A stretch of 64,000 nucleotides of DNA, taken from the NCBI GenBank assembly GCA_016713405.1, contig JADJPF010000003.1, positions 310,001 through 374,000 of the forward strand. The letters run 5' to 3'. The position numbers were made by a program, and so were the translations under genes. The notes under the pieces were generated by a model. That model searched no databases and was not told where the DNA came from. It saw only the letters and a list, made by a program, of their open reading frames with translations. Position 1 is the stretch's first letter. Each line of letters begins with the position of its first letter. Positions 1-8,697 of the stretch are shown piece after piece. Source of the stretch: Blastocatellia bacterium. Its GTDB lineage: Bacteria; Acidobacteriota; Blastocatellia; Chloracidobacteriales; JADJPF01.

Positions 1-135
1 ACATTCCTAGTTGACACTAATGAGAAAATAGAATCTCGTGAACTAACACAAAAGAGTTTAAATCTTTCGCTGTATGCACAAAGTGAAATGTTAGGTATTG
101 CAGCAAGCAGCAGTGTACAGCTTATTTATCAGTGA
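1..135 (+). CDS. C-terminal end of an unknown protein (cut by window edge)
   Basis: Frame 1 is open from the first base to a TGA at 133-135 and gives 44 residues ending in LIYQ. The stretch mixes polar residues with alternating hydrophobic ones, and no family is recognised. The following 105 bases up to the next gene hold a palindrome and a strong ribosome binding site, which supports this stop being a real gene end. The start lies outside the window. Confidence 0.5.
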   Translation, partial: TFLVDTNEKIESRELTQKSLNLSLYAQSEMLGIAASSSVQLIYQ

Positions 136-177
136 ATTAATTTCGTAATAAAAACAAACATTTAGCGGAGTAATTTG

Positions 178-195
178 CGCATTATTAATAATGCG
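178..195. promoter_or_regulatory. 18-bp perfect palindrome upstream of the VCBS protein gene
   Basis: CGCATTATTAATAATGCG reads the same on both strands. It ends 45 bases before the ATG at 241. A perfect dyad with no loop fits an operator for a dimeric regulator better than a hairpin, although a 5' mRNA-stabilising hairpin is possible. No regulator can be named. Confidence 0.4.
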
Positions 196-240
196 ACAAC
201 AGGTTCACAATTTGTCTTTTAATTCTTCGAGGAGGAAACA

Positions 241-3200
241 ATGAGAAAGGGCTTTACGCTACTTTTATTTGCAATCATGTTGATTGCTTCTGCTATTACC
301 CCTATCTTAGCTCAAGACTTTGCTTTTGGGGGCGCTAATAGCAATAATAGAAATTCCATTATTCGTATTGTGCCAGGCTTAACCAACCTAGGCGTTACAG
401 GTGCTGCTACTAACCTAACCTTAAATACACTTACAGGTGTTGGTAATGGTAGATTAGCAAATAACAGACTTGCTTCTACTTCTTTTAATGCTGTTGATGT
501 AGGTATTGGTGATTTTGATGGCGATGGTATCAACGATATAATTACCGTTTCTGATGATACAAATATTTTTAACCTCAATTCACCACCAATTCCTTCCCCA
601 GATGCTAACGTAGGAAGAATCACCTTATTTACAGGTGCTGGCGATGGTACATTTGGTTTACCAGCTAGCACATTAACCCGTGCAGTACCAAAGAGTCTTG
701 CTGTTGCTGACGTAGACCTTGATGGTGTAGACGAAGTAGCAGTTGCAGACCTTACCGGTTATCAAATTTTCGATACTGGCAACTTGATAGTCACCGTTAG
801 TGCTAGTACTCCAGGTAGTGTTGGTAGTGGTGGTACCGCTGTACCAGTATCTATCGCAATTGAGCGTATTGATGATGACGCAGTACCAGATGTCGTTGTT
901 GCTAGCTCATTTTTAATCGCTGGCTTAGGTGGTTGTGTTGATACATTTGTAAGCACCAATGGTCTTACCATTGCTTCTTCCAGCATTTTTACACTAGGTG
1001 ATGTTGCTGCTAACGTTCAACAATTTTTACCAGCTAACAGATGCGTTAATGCTTTCCAAAGCAATCTTCCTTTCCCAGCAGTTGGCGGTGCAGTTGATAC
1101 AGATTTTGATATCGGTATTGCTACCACCTCTGGTTTAGAAATTTATGAAAATTTAGGTACAGACCCAGCTTTAGGTTTCCGCGGTTTTGACGGCGACTTA
1201 GCTAATGGTGGAGCTCAAACCCCATCATTCCTATTACCTGCTGGTGCTGCTCCAATCGCATTCTTCCCAGGCGATGTCAATGGTGACAACGTTCAAGACT
1301 TAAACGTACTTAACTTCGGTTCTGGTACAACCACCACTTATGTTGCTAATGCTGGTAATGTTGGTTATCAAACTGCACGTACTTCTGTAGCAGGTGCTAA
1401 CCCAATATCTGGTACATTAGCTAACTTTGATGGCGATAACAATGCAGACCTTTTAGTTGCTGATATTTTTGGTGTTGTATTCTTACAAGGTAATGGCAAT
1501 GGTTCTTTCACTAACTTAGGTGAAAACGTTGCTTCCTTCTTTGGCGCACCTCTAAATACCTGTGCAGTAGCTTCTGACGTTGTCAATTTACTTTTAGACG
1601 ATGGTATTGAAGATATTGCTATTGCAGATGGTTTTGCTGGTGCTGGCGCACCTGGTGGTGTTATCTACCTAGATAGCCAAGGTGGTTTACCTAATGGATT
1701 TAATCCTGTTGGTTTAAGACTATTTACTGCTGTTTCTTTAGCTGCTGACTTTGATGGCACTGGTGGCTTAAATGACATCGCAGTAATGGAACAACGCTCA
1801 GGTACAGTATTTGTATTATTAAACCTTTCTGCTAATGCTAACCCAACCTTGGGATCCATTACATTAAGAGACATCTTTACAAATAGAGATATCCGTCCAA
1901 CTGCTGCAACCTCTTTCGTTGATGCTTTAACAGGTCTCAATGATATTGCTATTACAGACGTTGCTACCCCACAAAATACCAATGGTGCTGGTCAAATCAT
2001 TGTTGGCTTAAATGATGGTACAGGTAGATTCTCTAACCAAAATGGTTTATTCCGTCAATTCGTTGCTACCTCTGGTGCAACCAATATTCTCAGTGGTGAC
2101 TTTAGAAACACTGGTAGAGCTACAGACTTAGTATATGTTGACTACCTCAACAACTTAGCCGCAGTCGCTCTCAATGATGGAACAAACTTCTTCTTAACTC
2201 CACAAATTCGTGAAACAGGCGGTTTTGTACCAGTTTCTGCTGCTATCGCTGACGTAAACGACGACGATAACATGGACGTAATGGTACTCAATAGCGGTGC
2301 TGCTCCAAACCAAACAGTTGGTAATCAATCAATCGTTTCTGTCCTATTAGGTCAAGGCGATGGCCGTTTAATCCCAACAGGTTCATTACTCAATGTACCA
2401 AATTCTGGTCTTTCAATTGTTGGTGGTTTAGCAGTATTAGATACCACTCCAATTCGTCGCGTTGTTGACTTCAACAATGACGGTTTCCCTGATTTCGCAG
2501 TTAACAGCACAAGAGGCGGTGCAGGCGTTTTAGGTGTTCCAGGCCAACCAGTTCCAACAGTTACATTACTCTTAAATCGTCCAGATGCTCCAGGCCAATT
2601 TGTTGTTCAACCTCCTATTTCCTTATTTGATGACACTGTTACTACCGGTGGAGGCAATGCCGTTAACGGTGCTAACATGGCTTTAGATTCAACCCAAGGT
2701 GGCCCAGGCTTAGTAACAGGTCGCGGTGGTAATGTTGGCCCTAATGGTGCTTTAGTCGGTTTAACAGCAGGTTTTGGCGGTGCAGGTGTTGGTGGTGCTA
2801 ACTACACCCTATCAGTATCTGACTTCCAAGCAGATGGTTCTCCAGACTTAGTTGTCACTGGTTCATTTAACATATTACAAAACGTTGTTGGCCCAATTAC
2901 TAACACTCAACCAGTCAACTATCGTTCAGCTATCTACTTAGTAGGTAATCAAACTGCTGGCACAATGCGTGTATCTCGTCCAATGCGTATTAGAGAATTT
3001 ACTCTAAATACAGTTGGAACATTAACACCAAGAATTAATGGTGGCGATACATTTGTTGCTTGTACTACAGGTAACTTTGTTGGATTCAATAACTTAGTTC
3101 CAGATGTTGTCCACCTCTCAATCAATGGTGGTTTATATATCGATGGTAACATTACATCCGTACTCAACCATGCTCCTATTATTCGTATTAACCGTACTGA

Positions 3201-4368
3201 TTTAGGTGCGCCAATGGGTCAAGGCCGTAAAGTTATCTTAACTTCTGGTCAAATGAGATCCATCCCAGTAACTGGTGCTGATGTTGACATCCCAGGTAAC
3301 ACATTAAGCTTTAGCTTAGTACCTCCTCCAAATGGTGAAGCTCCTCCATCCTTTGTACGTATTATGGACAATGGCAATAACACTGCTAACGTTGTAATCG
3401 ATACACGTAACAACGGTGCAGGCGTAAACAACGGCCCAGGTCAATTAAGAGCACGCATTGCTGTACAAAGCACTGATGCTGGCACAAGCGGCCCAGGTGG
3501 ACGTTTACCATTAATCGGACGTGATTACTTTACATTAGTTGTCAATCCAAACTCTGCTCCAACCATTGCTCCAATTGCTAATGTAAGCCTTGAAGCTGGT
3601 AGAACTCAAACCGTTAACCTACAAGTTAATGATAGAGAAGGCGATGCAGTAACCATAACCAGAAAATGCGACAAAGATAGCTTTGTTTCCGTCAGTGGAA
3701 CAACATTATCTATCGCTCCAACAGATGCTGATGTAGGCACAAACACTTGTACCTTAACAGCTACCGATTCTATCGGTTTATTCTCAACCACTTCCTTTGT
3801 AGTTACAGTAAGAGCTCGTAACATTGCTCCAACAATCGCTAACATCGGCGACCAAACTGTAAGACAAGGTCAAGTCATCACTGTTAATGTAACAGCTAAT
3901 GACACACCAGGTGATGCTTTAAGATTATCCATCACTTCACCTCTTGCTTTTGCAACACTTTCAGATAATGGCAACGGCACTGGCGTTATCCGCATTGCTC
4001 CAGCTTTAACTGATGCTCAAGGTGGACGTATTACTGTAAACGTAACTGACCAAGGTGGTTTAAGTGCTACTACATCCTTCAATGTTACCGTTCAAACAGC
4101 AGTACAAATCAATGGTGCAGCATTTGACACACGTGGCAAACAACTCTTTATCAATGGTACTGGCTTTGGTACATCAGGTGCTAGAGTAACAATCAATGGT
4201 CAAGATATAACTGCTCGCGTAAGTGGTCAATCTAATGAGTCAATCACAGCTAAAGGCAACAAGAAGAAATTAAACCTCAGAGCAGGCCCAAATCAAATTG
4301 TTATCACTGCTGGTGGTGTAACCTCTAACACCTTTGTATTGAATTTACTCCAAGGCGATGAAGATTAA
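241..4368 (+). CDS. Large secreted VCBS/FG-GAP repeat protein with Ig-like and TIG-type C-terminal domains
   Basis: The 1375-residue protein starts with a clear signal peptide (Lys/Arg start, hydrophobic residues 5-22, cleavage near residue 24). It carries many Asp-rich repeats of the type DFDGDGxxDI, the first at about residues 86-100, characteristic of VCBS/FG-GAP beta-propeller blades with calcium-binding loops. From about residue 1100 two Ig/cadherin-like domains begin with APTIAPI and APTIANI. The last 80 residues resemble an IPT/TIG domain. The start follows a near-perfect AGGAGG. It is probably exported to the surface or medium and may mediate adhesion or ligand binding; that role is inferred. 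Codon use is richer in AAC, ATC, ACC and TTC than in neighbouring genes, suggesting very high expression. A strong terminator follows. Confidence 0.85.
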   Translation: MRKGFTLLLFAIMLIASAITPILAQDFAFGGANSNNRNSIIRIVPGLTNLGVTGAATNLTLNTLTGVGNGRLANNRLASTSFNAVDVGIGDFDGDGINDIITVSDDTNIFNLNSPPIPSPDANVGRITLFTGAGDGTFGLPASTLTRAVPKSLAVADVDLDGVDEVAVADLTGYQIFDTGNLIVTVSASTPGSVGSGGTAVPVSIAIERIDDDAVPDVVVASSFLIAGLGGCVDTFVSTNGLTIASSSIFTLGDVAANVQQFLPANRCVNAFQSNLPFPAVGGAVDTDFDIGIATTSGLEIYENLGTDPALGFRGFDGDLANGGAQTPSFLLPAGAAPIAFFPGDVNGDNVQDLNVLNFGSGTTTTYVANAGNVGYQTARTSVAGANPISGTLANFDGDNNADLLVADIFGVVFLQGNGNGSFTNLGENVASFFGAPLNTCAVASDVVNLLLDDGIEDIAIADGFAGAGAPGGVIYLDSQGGLPNGFNPVGLRLFTAVSLAADFDGTGGLNDIAVMEQRSGTVFVLLNLSANANPTLGSITLRDIFTNRDIRPTAATSFVDALTGLNDIAITDVATPQNTNGAGQIIVGLNDGTGRFSNQNGLFRQFVATSGATNILSGDFRNTGRATDLVYVDYLNNLAAVALNDGTNFFLTPQIRETGGFVPVSAAIADVNDDDNMDVMVLNSGAAPNQTVGNQSIVSVLLGQGDGRLIPTGSLLNVPNSGLSIVGGLAVLDTTPIRRVVDFNNDGFPDFAVNSTRGGAGVLGVPGQPVPTVTLLLNRPDAPGQFVVQPPISLFDDTVTTGGGNAVNGANMALDSTQGGPGLVTGRGGNVGPNGALVGLTAGFGGAGVGGANYTLSVSDFQADGSPDLVVTGSFNILQNVVGPITNTQPVNYRSAIYLVGNQTAGTMRVSRPMRIREFTLNTVGTLTPRINGGDTFVACTTGNFVGFNNLVPDVVHLSINGGLYIDGNITSVLNHAPIIRINRTDLGAPMGQGRKVILTSGQMRSIPVTGADVDIPGNTLSFSLVPPPNGEAPPSFVRIMDNGNNTANVVIDTRNNGAGVNNGPGQLRARIAVQSTDAGTSGPGGRLPLIGRDYFTLVVNPNSAPTIAPIANVSLEAGRTQTVNLQVNDREGDAVTITRKCDKDSFVSVSGTTLSIAPTDADVGTNTCTLTATDSIGLFSTTSFVVTVRARNIAPTIANIGDQTVRQGQVITVNVTANDTPGDALRLSITSPLAFATLSDNGNGTGVIRIAPALTDAQGGRITVNVTDQGGLSATTSFNVTVQTAVQINGAAFDTRGKQLFINGTGFGTSGARVTINGQDITARVSGQSNESITAKGNKKKLNLRAGPNQIVITAGGVTSNTFVLNLLQGDED

Positions 4369-4396
4369 TCTGAATCTACCCTAGGTTTTACAAGCG

Positions 4397-4427
4397 AGAG
4401 CGAGCCATTCGGCTCGCTCTTGTTTTT
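4397..4427 (+). terminator. Intrinsic terminator after the VCBS gene
   Basis: A perfect 10-bp stem (4397-4406 with 4411-4420, rich in GAGCGAGCC / GGCTCGCTC) with a four-base loop is followed by a TTTTT run at 4423-4427. It lies 28 bases after the stop codon. Confidence 0.9.
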
Positions 4428-4489
4428 AAGAATAAAATGTTTTAGCGTTATAATGTTTTGCTAGCTTGCAATGAGCTAACTTCATCTAT

Positions 4490-4550
4490 AAAACTAAATA
4501 GTTGGTGTTAGTTGATTTTAAGCTTAAACAATTTATTAATATTTAGTTTT
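4490..4550. repeat. 11-bp inverted repeat upstream of the lipoprotein gene
   Basis: AAAACTAAATA at 4490-4500 is the exact complement of TATTTAGTTTT at 4540-4550, leaving a 39-base loop that holds an internal TTAAGCTTAA palindrome. It ends 33 bases before the ATG at 4584. It could be an operator pair or a structured 5' leader; in AT-rich DNA chance is a real alternative. Confidence 0.3.
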
Positions 4551-4583
4551 AAGCTTTTGTGGACATGTTTTTAGGAGGATTTA

Positions 4584-5627
4584 ATGTCTAAGAAGTTTTC
4601 CTTGATTTTACTAACTTTACTTTTAATGACCGCTTTTATTGGTTGTAACAAAACTGCTAATAGCGATAACACAGCAAGTAATAGTACGGCAAATAATACG
4701 CCTGCAAATAATTCTGGAGTGACTGCAAATAATACAATAGAAGCAAATAATACAACTGATGCAACAGGGCAACCTGTTTTAGTTAATGCTCCAGCAGGAG
4801 CAAATGTTGTTTTGCCAAAGGATGTTCCAACTTTTCCAAAGGCTGCTGCTAAAGGAAAAAGAATTACAAATAAAATTACTATGTTTGATTTTCAAACCAA
4901 GTCAGATCCTAAAGAAGTAAATGACTTTTTTATAGAAAACTTAAAAAAAGAAGGCTGGCAACTCAGAATACAACAATCTAATAGTAAGGAAGGACTTTTT
5001 TTTACTAAACCAAAACGAAGTATAAAAGTTGTTGCTTATCCAAATGCTAAGGAAAAAGCTACAGATTTTACTATTCATGTTGTAGATATAAGTGATAATC
5101 CTATAGCCCAACAAATAGAAGTAGCAGATAAAGATGACAAAAAGACTCCTATTAATGTTGGTAACTTAAATGAAGCAATGAAAATGCCAGCAACATTGCC
5201 TAGTGATGTACCCTTCTATCCAGGGGCAACAAGAAAACCAACCGATAAACCGGGTCTTTGGTGGGAGTATAAAACTAAAGATAACGTTAAAAAAATTGCT
5301 GATTGGTATTCAGGAGAATTAAAAGCTAAAAATTGGGATGTACATTTAGATACTAGTGAATTAGGCGATAGTATGGTTATCTATACAAAAAATAATGAAC
5401 AAGGCGATAAAATATATGTTGGTGTTCGTGTTAATGATATGAAACAAGCAGATGAACGATGGATAACATTAATTAACTATCCTTATAATACTGTAATACC
5501 AAAGGATATAAAACCAATTAGTGTGGTAGAAAAAGAACAAGCAGGAACATTAAAAGCAATTCAAGAAGCAACTAAAAAAGCTCAAGAGTTAAAGAAAAAG
5601 GCAGAAAAAGAAGCTAATAAAAAATAA
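4584..5627 (+). CDS. Lipoprotein with two related alpha/beta domains
   Basis: The 347-residue protein has a lipoprotein signal peptide with lipobox FIGC, Cys21 being the likely lipidated residue. An Asn/Thr-rich linker follows to about residue 70. Two similar segments come next. Each opens with a LPxDVPxxPxA motif followed by a segment like xEVxDFFxxxLKxxGW; the second copy starts near residue 205 and reads KIADWYSGELKAKNWDVH. The C-terminus is a Lys/Ala-rich helix. The gene has a strong AGGAGG site and its own terminator, so it is probably monocistronic. It should be anchored in the inner or outer membrane facing the periplasm. No function is known to me. Confidence 0.75.
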   Translation: MSKKFSLILLTLLLMTAFIGCNKTANSDNTASNSTANNTPANNSGVTANNTIEANNTTDATGQPVLVNAPAGANVVLPKDVPTFPKAAAKGKRITNKITMFDFQTKSDPKEVNDFFIENLKKEGWQLRIQQSNSKEGLFFTKPKRSIKVVAYPNAKEKATDFTIHVVDISDNPIAQQIEVADKDDKKTPINVGNLNEAMKMPATLPSDVPFYPGATRKPTDKPGLWWEYKTKDNVKKIADWYSGELKAKNWDVHLDTSELGDSMVIYTKNNEQGDKIYVGVRVNDMKQADERWITLINYPYNTVIPKDIKPISVVEKEQAGTLKAIQEATKKAQELKKKAEKEANKK

Positions 5628-5653
5628 CTAGCTCTAATGTTTTATTAAATAAA

Positions 5654-5689
5654 ATAGCCCAGTAATAATTTACTGGGCTATGGTTTTTT
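5654..5689. terminator. Bidirectional terminator shared by the lipoprotein gene and tRNA-Val
   Basis: A 12-bp stem (5654-5665 with 5670-5681, core TAGCCCAGTAA) has a TAAT loop. On the plus strand GGTTTTTT follows; on the minus strand TTTTATTT follows. The minus-strand tRNA-Val ends at 5691, so one hairpin serves both convergent genes. Confidence 0.85.
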
Positions 5690-5690
5690 A

Positions 5691-5762
5691 TGGGTACGGC
5701 TGGGCTTGAACCAGCGACTTCTACCGTGTGAGGATAGCACTCTACCACTGAGTTACGTACCC
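5691..5762 (-). tRNA. tRNA-Val (anticodon CAC)
   Basis: On the minus strand a 72-nt cloverleaf can be drawn. The acceptor stem GGGTACG pairs with CGTACCC. The D-arm ACTC pairs with GAGT around AGTGGTA. The anticodon stem CTATC/GGTAG holds loop CTCACAC, giving anticodon CAC. The T-stem GCTGG/CCAGC has loop TTCAAGC. The discriminator is A and CCA is not encoded. A promoter lies about 40 bases upstream. Confidence 0.93.
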
Positions 5763-5800
5763 AAGAATTTTTAAAGTGCAAATAAAAAAGTAAGCTCCCA

Positions 5801-5830
5801 ATTCTAGTAGAAATAACTTTTTTGCGTCAA
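5801..5830 (-). promoter_or_regulatory. Sigma-70-type promoter of tRNA-Val
   Basis: On the minus strand TTGACG (5825-5830) and TAGAAT (5801-5806) are separated by 18 bases. Transcription would start near 5794 and give a leader of about 30 nt before the tRNA. I see no gene between 5763 and 6023. Confidence 0.6.
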
Positions 5831-5933
5831 TAGCCAAAAACCCGATAACCTTACAATCCTACTTGTAAATGGGTCTATTTAGAATTTTTAATTTCCAAAA
5901 ATTAAATTCTCCTTTTTGCTATAAACTTTCCTT

Positions 5934-5961
5934 TTGTCAAAATCTACACTTATGATAAATT
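5934..5961 (+). promoter_or_regulatory. Possible promoter of the MoxR-DUF58-TgpA operon
   Basis: TTGTCA (5934-5939) and TAAATT (5956-5961) are spaced by 16 bases and lie about 60 bases before the MoxR start. The match is moderate and the region is AT-rich. Confidence 0.3.
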
Positions 5962-6023
5962 GCACTCTACCATCTAAATAAAGGACACACTAGCCTTACT
6001 CTAAACGACTGGCAAAATAGAAC

Positions 6024-6974
6024 ATGGATCTTTCGACAGCTATCACTAAAACCAAACAATTACAAAAAACTATAGAAACAGTTATTCGCGGTAAATCGGA
6101 AGTTATTCGTCTAGCTATAATTGCTTTACTAGCAGGAGGGCATCTTTTAATAGAAGATGTTCCTGGTGTAGGTAAAACTACTTTAGCTCAAACAATGGCC
6201 CGTTCTTTTAATTGTACTTTTAACAGAGTACAGTTTACTAGTGATTTACTCCCATCAGATATTGTTGGCTTATCGGTTTATAATCAACGTGCAGATAACT
6301 TTGAATTTCGGCCAGGGCCAATTTTCGCCAATGTAATTTTAGCTGATGAAATCAATCGAACTACTCCTAAAACTCAAAGTAGTCTTTTAGAAGCAATGGC
6401 AGAAGGACATGTTACGATTGAAAATAAAACTTATCCCCTACCACGCCCCTTTATTGTTTTAGCTACTCAAAACCCTGTAGAACATCATGGCACCTACCCG
6501 CTGCCAGAATCACAATTAGACCGTTTTATGATGCGTATCAGTATGGGTTATCCAGAAATGTCAGAAGAAAAGCAAATCTTACGTAATCAAATGACCAGGC
6601 ATCCAATAGAAAGTATTGAACCTATAATGCAGGCTTCTGATGTTGTAGAGTTACAAAAATTAGTTAGAGAAGTAAGAGTAGATGATTTAATTTTAGATTA
6701 TCTTGTAAAATTAGTTGATGCTACTAGAAATAATGAGCTTTTAGAGCTAGGAGTAAGTCCTAGAGCTAGTTTAGCTTTACTTCATGCAGCACAATCTTGT
6801 GCTATTTTAGAAAAGCGAGATTATTGTATTCCTGATGATGTAAAAAATTTGCTAGTACCAGTTTTTTCTCATCGTGTTATTGTTAATGCTCGGTATGGAT
6901 CAGCAAAAAAACATTCTGAAGAAGCAGAGTCAGTTCTCCAGGAAATATTAAAGACTGTTGAAGTACCAATTTAA
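6024..6974 (+). CDS. MoxR-family AAA+ ATPase
   Basis: The 316-residue protein is a full-length MoxR ATPase. The Walker A motif is GVGKTT at residues 48-53, Walker B is VILADE near 104-109 followed by the family's INRTTPKTQSSLLEAM segment, and sensor 1 is ATQNPVEHHG near residue 150. MoxR proteins are chaperone-like ATPases that act with VWA or DUF58 partners on enzyme complexes or envelope functions. The next genes encode a DUF58 protein and a transglutaminase-like membrane protein, the standard arrangement of this operon. The ribosome binding site before the ATG is weak. The substrate is unknown. Confidence 0.93.
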   Translation: MDLSTAITKTKQLQKTIETVIRGKSEVIRLAIIALLAGGHLLIEDVPGVGKTTLAQTMARSFNCTFNRVQFTSDLLPSDIVGLSVYNQRADNFEFRPGPIFANVILADEINRTTPKTQSSLLEAMAEGHVTIENKTYPLPRPFIVLATQNPVEHHGTYPLPESQLDRFMMRISMGYPEMSEEKQILRNQMTRHPIESIEPIMQASDVVELQKLVREVRVDDLILDYLVKLVDATRNNELLELGVSPRASLALLHAAQSCAILEKRDYCIPDDVKNLLVPVFSHRVIVNARYGSAKKHSEEAESVLQEILKTVEVPI

Positions 6975-6997
6975 GCCAAGAATAGTTTAGGTTTTAT

Positions 6998-8353
6998 ATG
7001 GATAGCAAAGCAATACAAGATTTTAAGCGGATTGCTAAAGAGTTTTTTATTACTACATTTTTATTAGGCTCTGCGCTAGTTTTAGCAGTAGTCTCTAATT
7101 CTTTACTACAAACAGGGGACTATCAATTAGTTGTTGGTACTACTATATTATCTTTGGTACTTGCTGGAATAGGTGGACTCTATAGCGTTCCAAAACTTTC
7201 GCGACGAGTAAATTTAGAGCTTTTTTCTTGGCGATTTTCCTATTCTGCTACTCCAGAAATGGCTTTTTTCTTTGTCCTTACCCTTATTGTCGGTTTTTCT
7301 GCTATTAATACAGGAAATAATTTACTTTATTTGGTTTTCTCTGTCTTAATTGCTGTAATAATAGCCTCTGGAATTATTTCTGAGGGCAGCTTACGTAAAC
7401 TAGATGTTAGTCTTAGATTTCCAGAACATATTTTTGCTAATCAAGAAACTTTACTAGAACTCTCTTTAATTAATCGAAAAAAATTATTACCTTCTTTTTC
7501 TTTAACTGTTGGTGTAAATACAGGGGAAGAAGAAAAGAAAAACCTTTTTGTAAAAGTGCAAGAGCTATTTTTAGGGCCACAACAAGAAAAAGGTTTTGGT
7601 AAATTAGCTCACTATAGTATTTTACCTAATAACAGTAAAGTAAGCCAACGTATATCTTATACATTTAGGAAACGAGGAAATTATCAAATTACAGGTTTTA
7701 TGATTAGCACTAAATTTCCTTTTGGCTTCTTGCGTAAAGTACAAGAAAAAGAAGCTGCTGGGGAAGTTATAGTTTATCCTGAACCACAACCGATTAGTAG
7801 TTTTGCTGCTAGTATTCCAGTTTTAACAGGATGGTTAGAAAGCTCTCAAAAAGGTAATAGCACAGATCTCTATAGAATGCGCCAATATGTTCCTAATGAT
7901 AGTATGAGGTATATTGATTGGAAAGCGACAGCAAAAACACGTCGCCTTATGGTAAAAGAATCTACTACAGAAGATGAACGGCGTTTTAGTTTAGTGCTAG
8001 ACGATCAACAAATAGATGATTTAGCAGACTTTCAAGAAAAATTTGAAAGAGCAGTAGTTTTAATAGCTTCTTTAGCGGATTATTTAACTAAACAAGGCTC
8101 AGAAGTTCGTTTGTTGACTCCTAAAGAACAAACAGACTTTGGTTTAGGTACAGAACACCTCTATAAAATATTTAGAATCTTAGCTTTAATACAACCACGT
8201 AGTCAAAATATTATAGATAATAAGCCAACTAAATCCATTAGTGAGTTTTTGGAAATGGATAAAAATGATTTTAAGATCATTGTTACACCTTTACCTTCAT
8301 TAATGCCAACAAATAACATTAGAATTAAAGTTATTAGTTTAAGTAAGCTATGA
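6998..8353 (+). CDS. DUF58 domain-containing membrane protein
   Basis: This 451-residue protein has N-terminal membrane helices at about residues 17-62 and 89-128. A periplasm-like beta-rich segment follows, then the DUF58 signature YVPNDSMRYIDWKATA at about residues 302-317. DUF58 proteins have a VWA-like fold and work with MoxR ATPases. The gene lies 23 bases after moxR and its stop overlaps the next start (ATGA-type overlap, 8350-8353), so translation is probably coupled. A role in envelope assembly or stress is inferred from the operon type only. Confidence 0.88.
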   Translation: MDSKAIQDFKRIAKEFFITTFLLGSALVLAVVSNSLLQTGDYQLVVGTTILSLVLAGIGGLYSVPKLSRRVNLELFSWRFSYSATPEMAFFFVLTLIVGFSAINTGNNLLYLVFSVLIAVIIASGIISEGSLRKLDVSLRFPEHIFANQETLLELSLINRKKLLPSFSLTVGVNTGEEEKKNLFVKVQELFLGPQQEKGFGKLAHYSILPNNSKVSQRISYTFRKRGNYQITGFMISTKFPFGFLRKVQEKEAAGEVIVYPEPQPISSFAASIPVLTGWLESSQKGNSTDLYRMRQYVPNDSMRYIDWKATAKTRRLMVKESTTEDERRFSLVLDDQQIDDLADFQEKFERAVVLIASLADYLTKQGSEVRLLTPKEQTDFGLGTEHLYKIFRILALIQPRSQNIIDNKPTKSISEFLEMDKNDFKIIVTPLPSLMPTNNIRIKVISLSKL

Positions 8354-8697
8354 TAAAAAGTAATACACTAGAAAAATACTTTAAGATTTGTTCATATTTA
8401 CTAATTACCCAAGGGTTTTTAACTTTATGTTTAACAGGTAATGTAGATTTTATTTCGATGGTGCTTTATAGTATAGCTTTAATACTTAGTTGGTATAGTG
8501 ACAAAGCGGACTCAAAACTACAAATTAAACCTCAAACAGCTAATTGGTTAGCAATATCTTTCTTACCTTTTGTTTACATAGATTTTCGCTATATTAGTTC
8601 TTCTTATGTTGGGCCACTAATCCACTATAGTTTATTTATATCGATTTTTAATTTATTTAAGGTAAAAGCAGATCGTGATTGGGTCTTTTATATCTAA
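8350..8697 (+). CDS. TgpA-like transglutaminase, N-terminal fragment (frame broken)
   Basis: This 115-residue reading frame carries the first membrane helices of a TgpA-type protein and stops at 8695-8697 in the middle of a helix region. The next frame (from 8679) continues the same domain. Adding one T to the T4 run at 8686-8689 joins them as RDWVFLYLIAVFE, which fits the family. Together with the pieces at 8679-10358 and 10229-10897 it should be read as one gene. A sequencing indel is more likely than a true pseudogene, because every downstream motif is intact. Confidence 0.7.
   Translation: MIKSNTLEKYFKICSYLLITQGFLTLCLTGNVDFISMVLYSIALILSWYSDKADSKLQIKPQTANWLAISFLPFVYIDFRYISSSYVGPLIHYSLFISIFNLFKVKADRDWVFYI

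Noticed and set aside
8679..8697. Programmed frameshift in tgpA
   Set aside because: The same kind of one-base break occurs in unrelated genes nearby, and no downstream stimulatory structure or classical slippery heptamer is evident.
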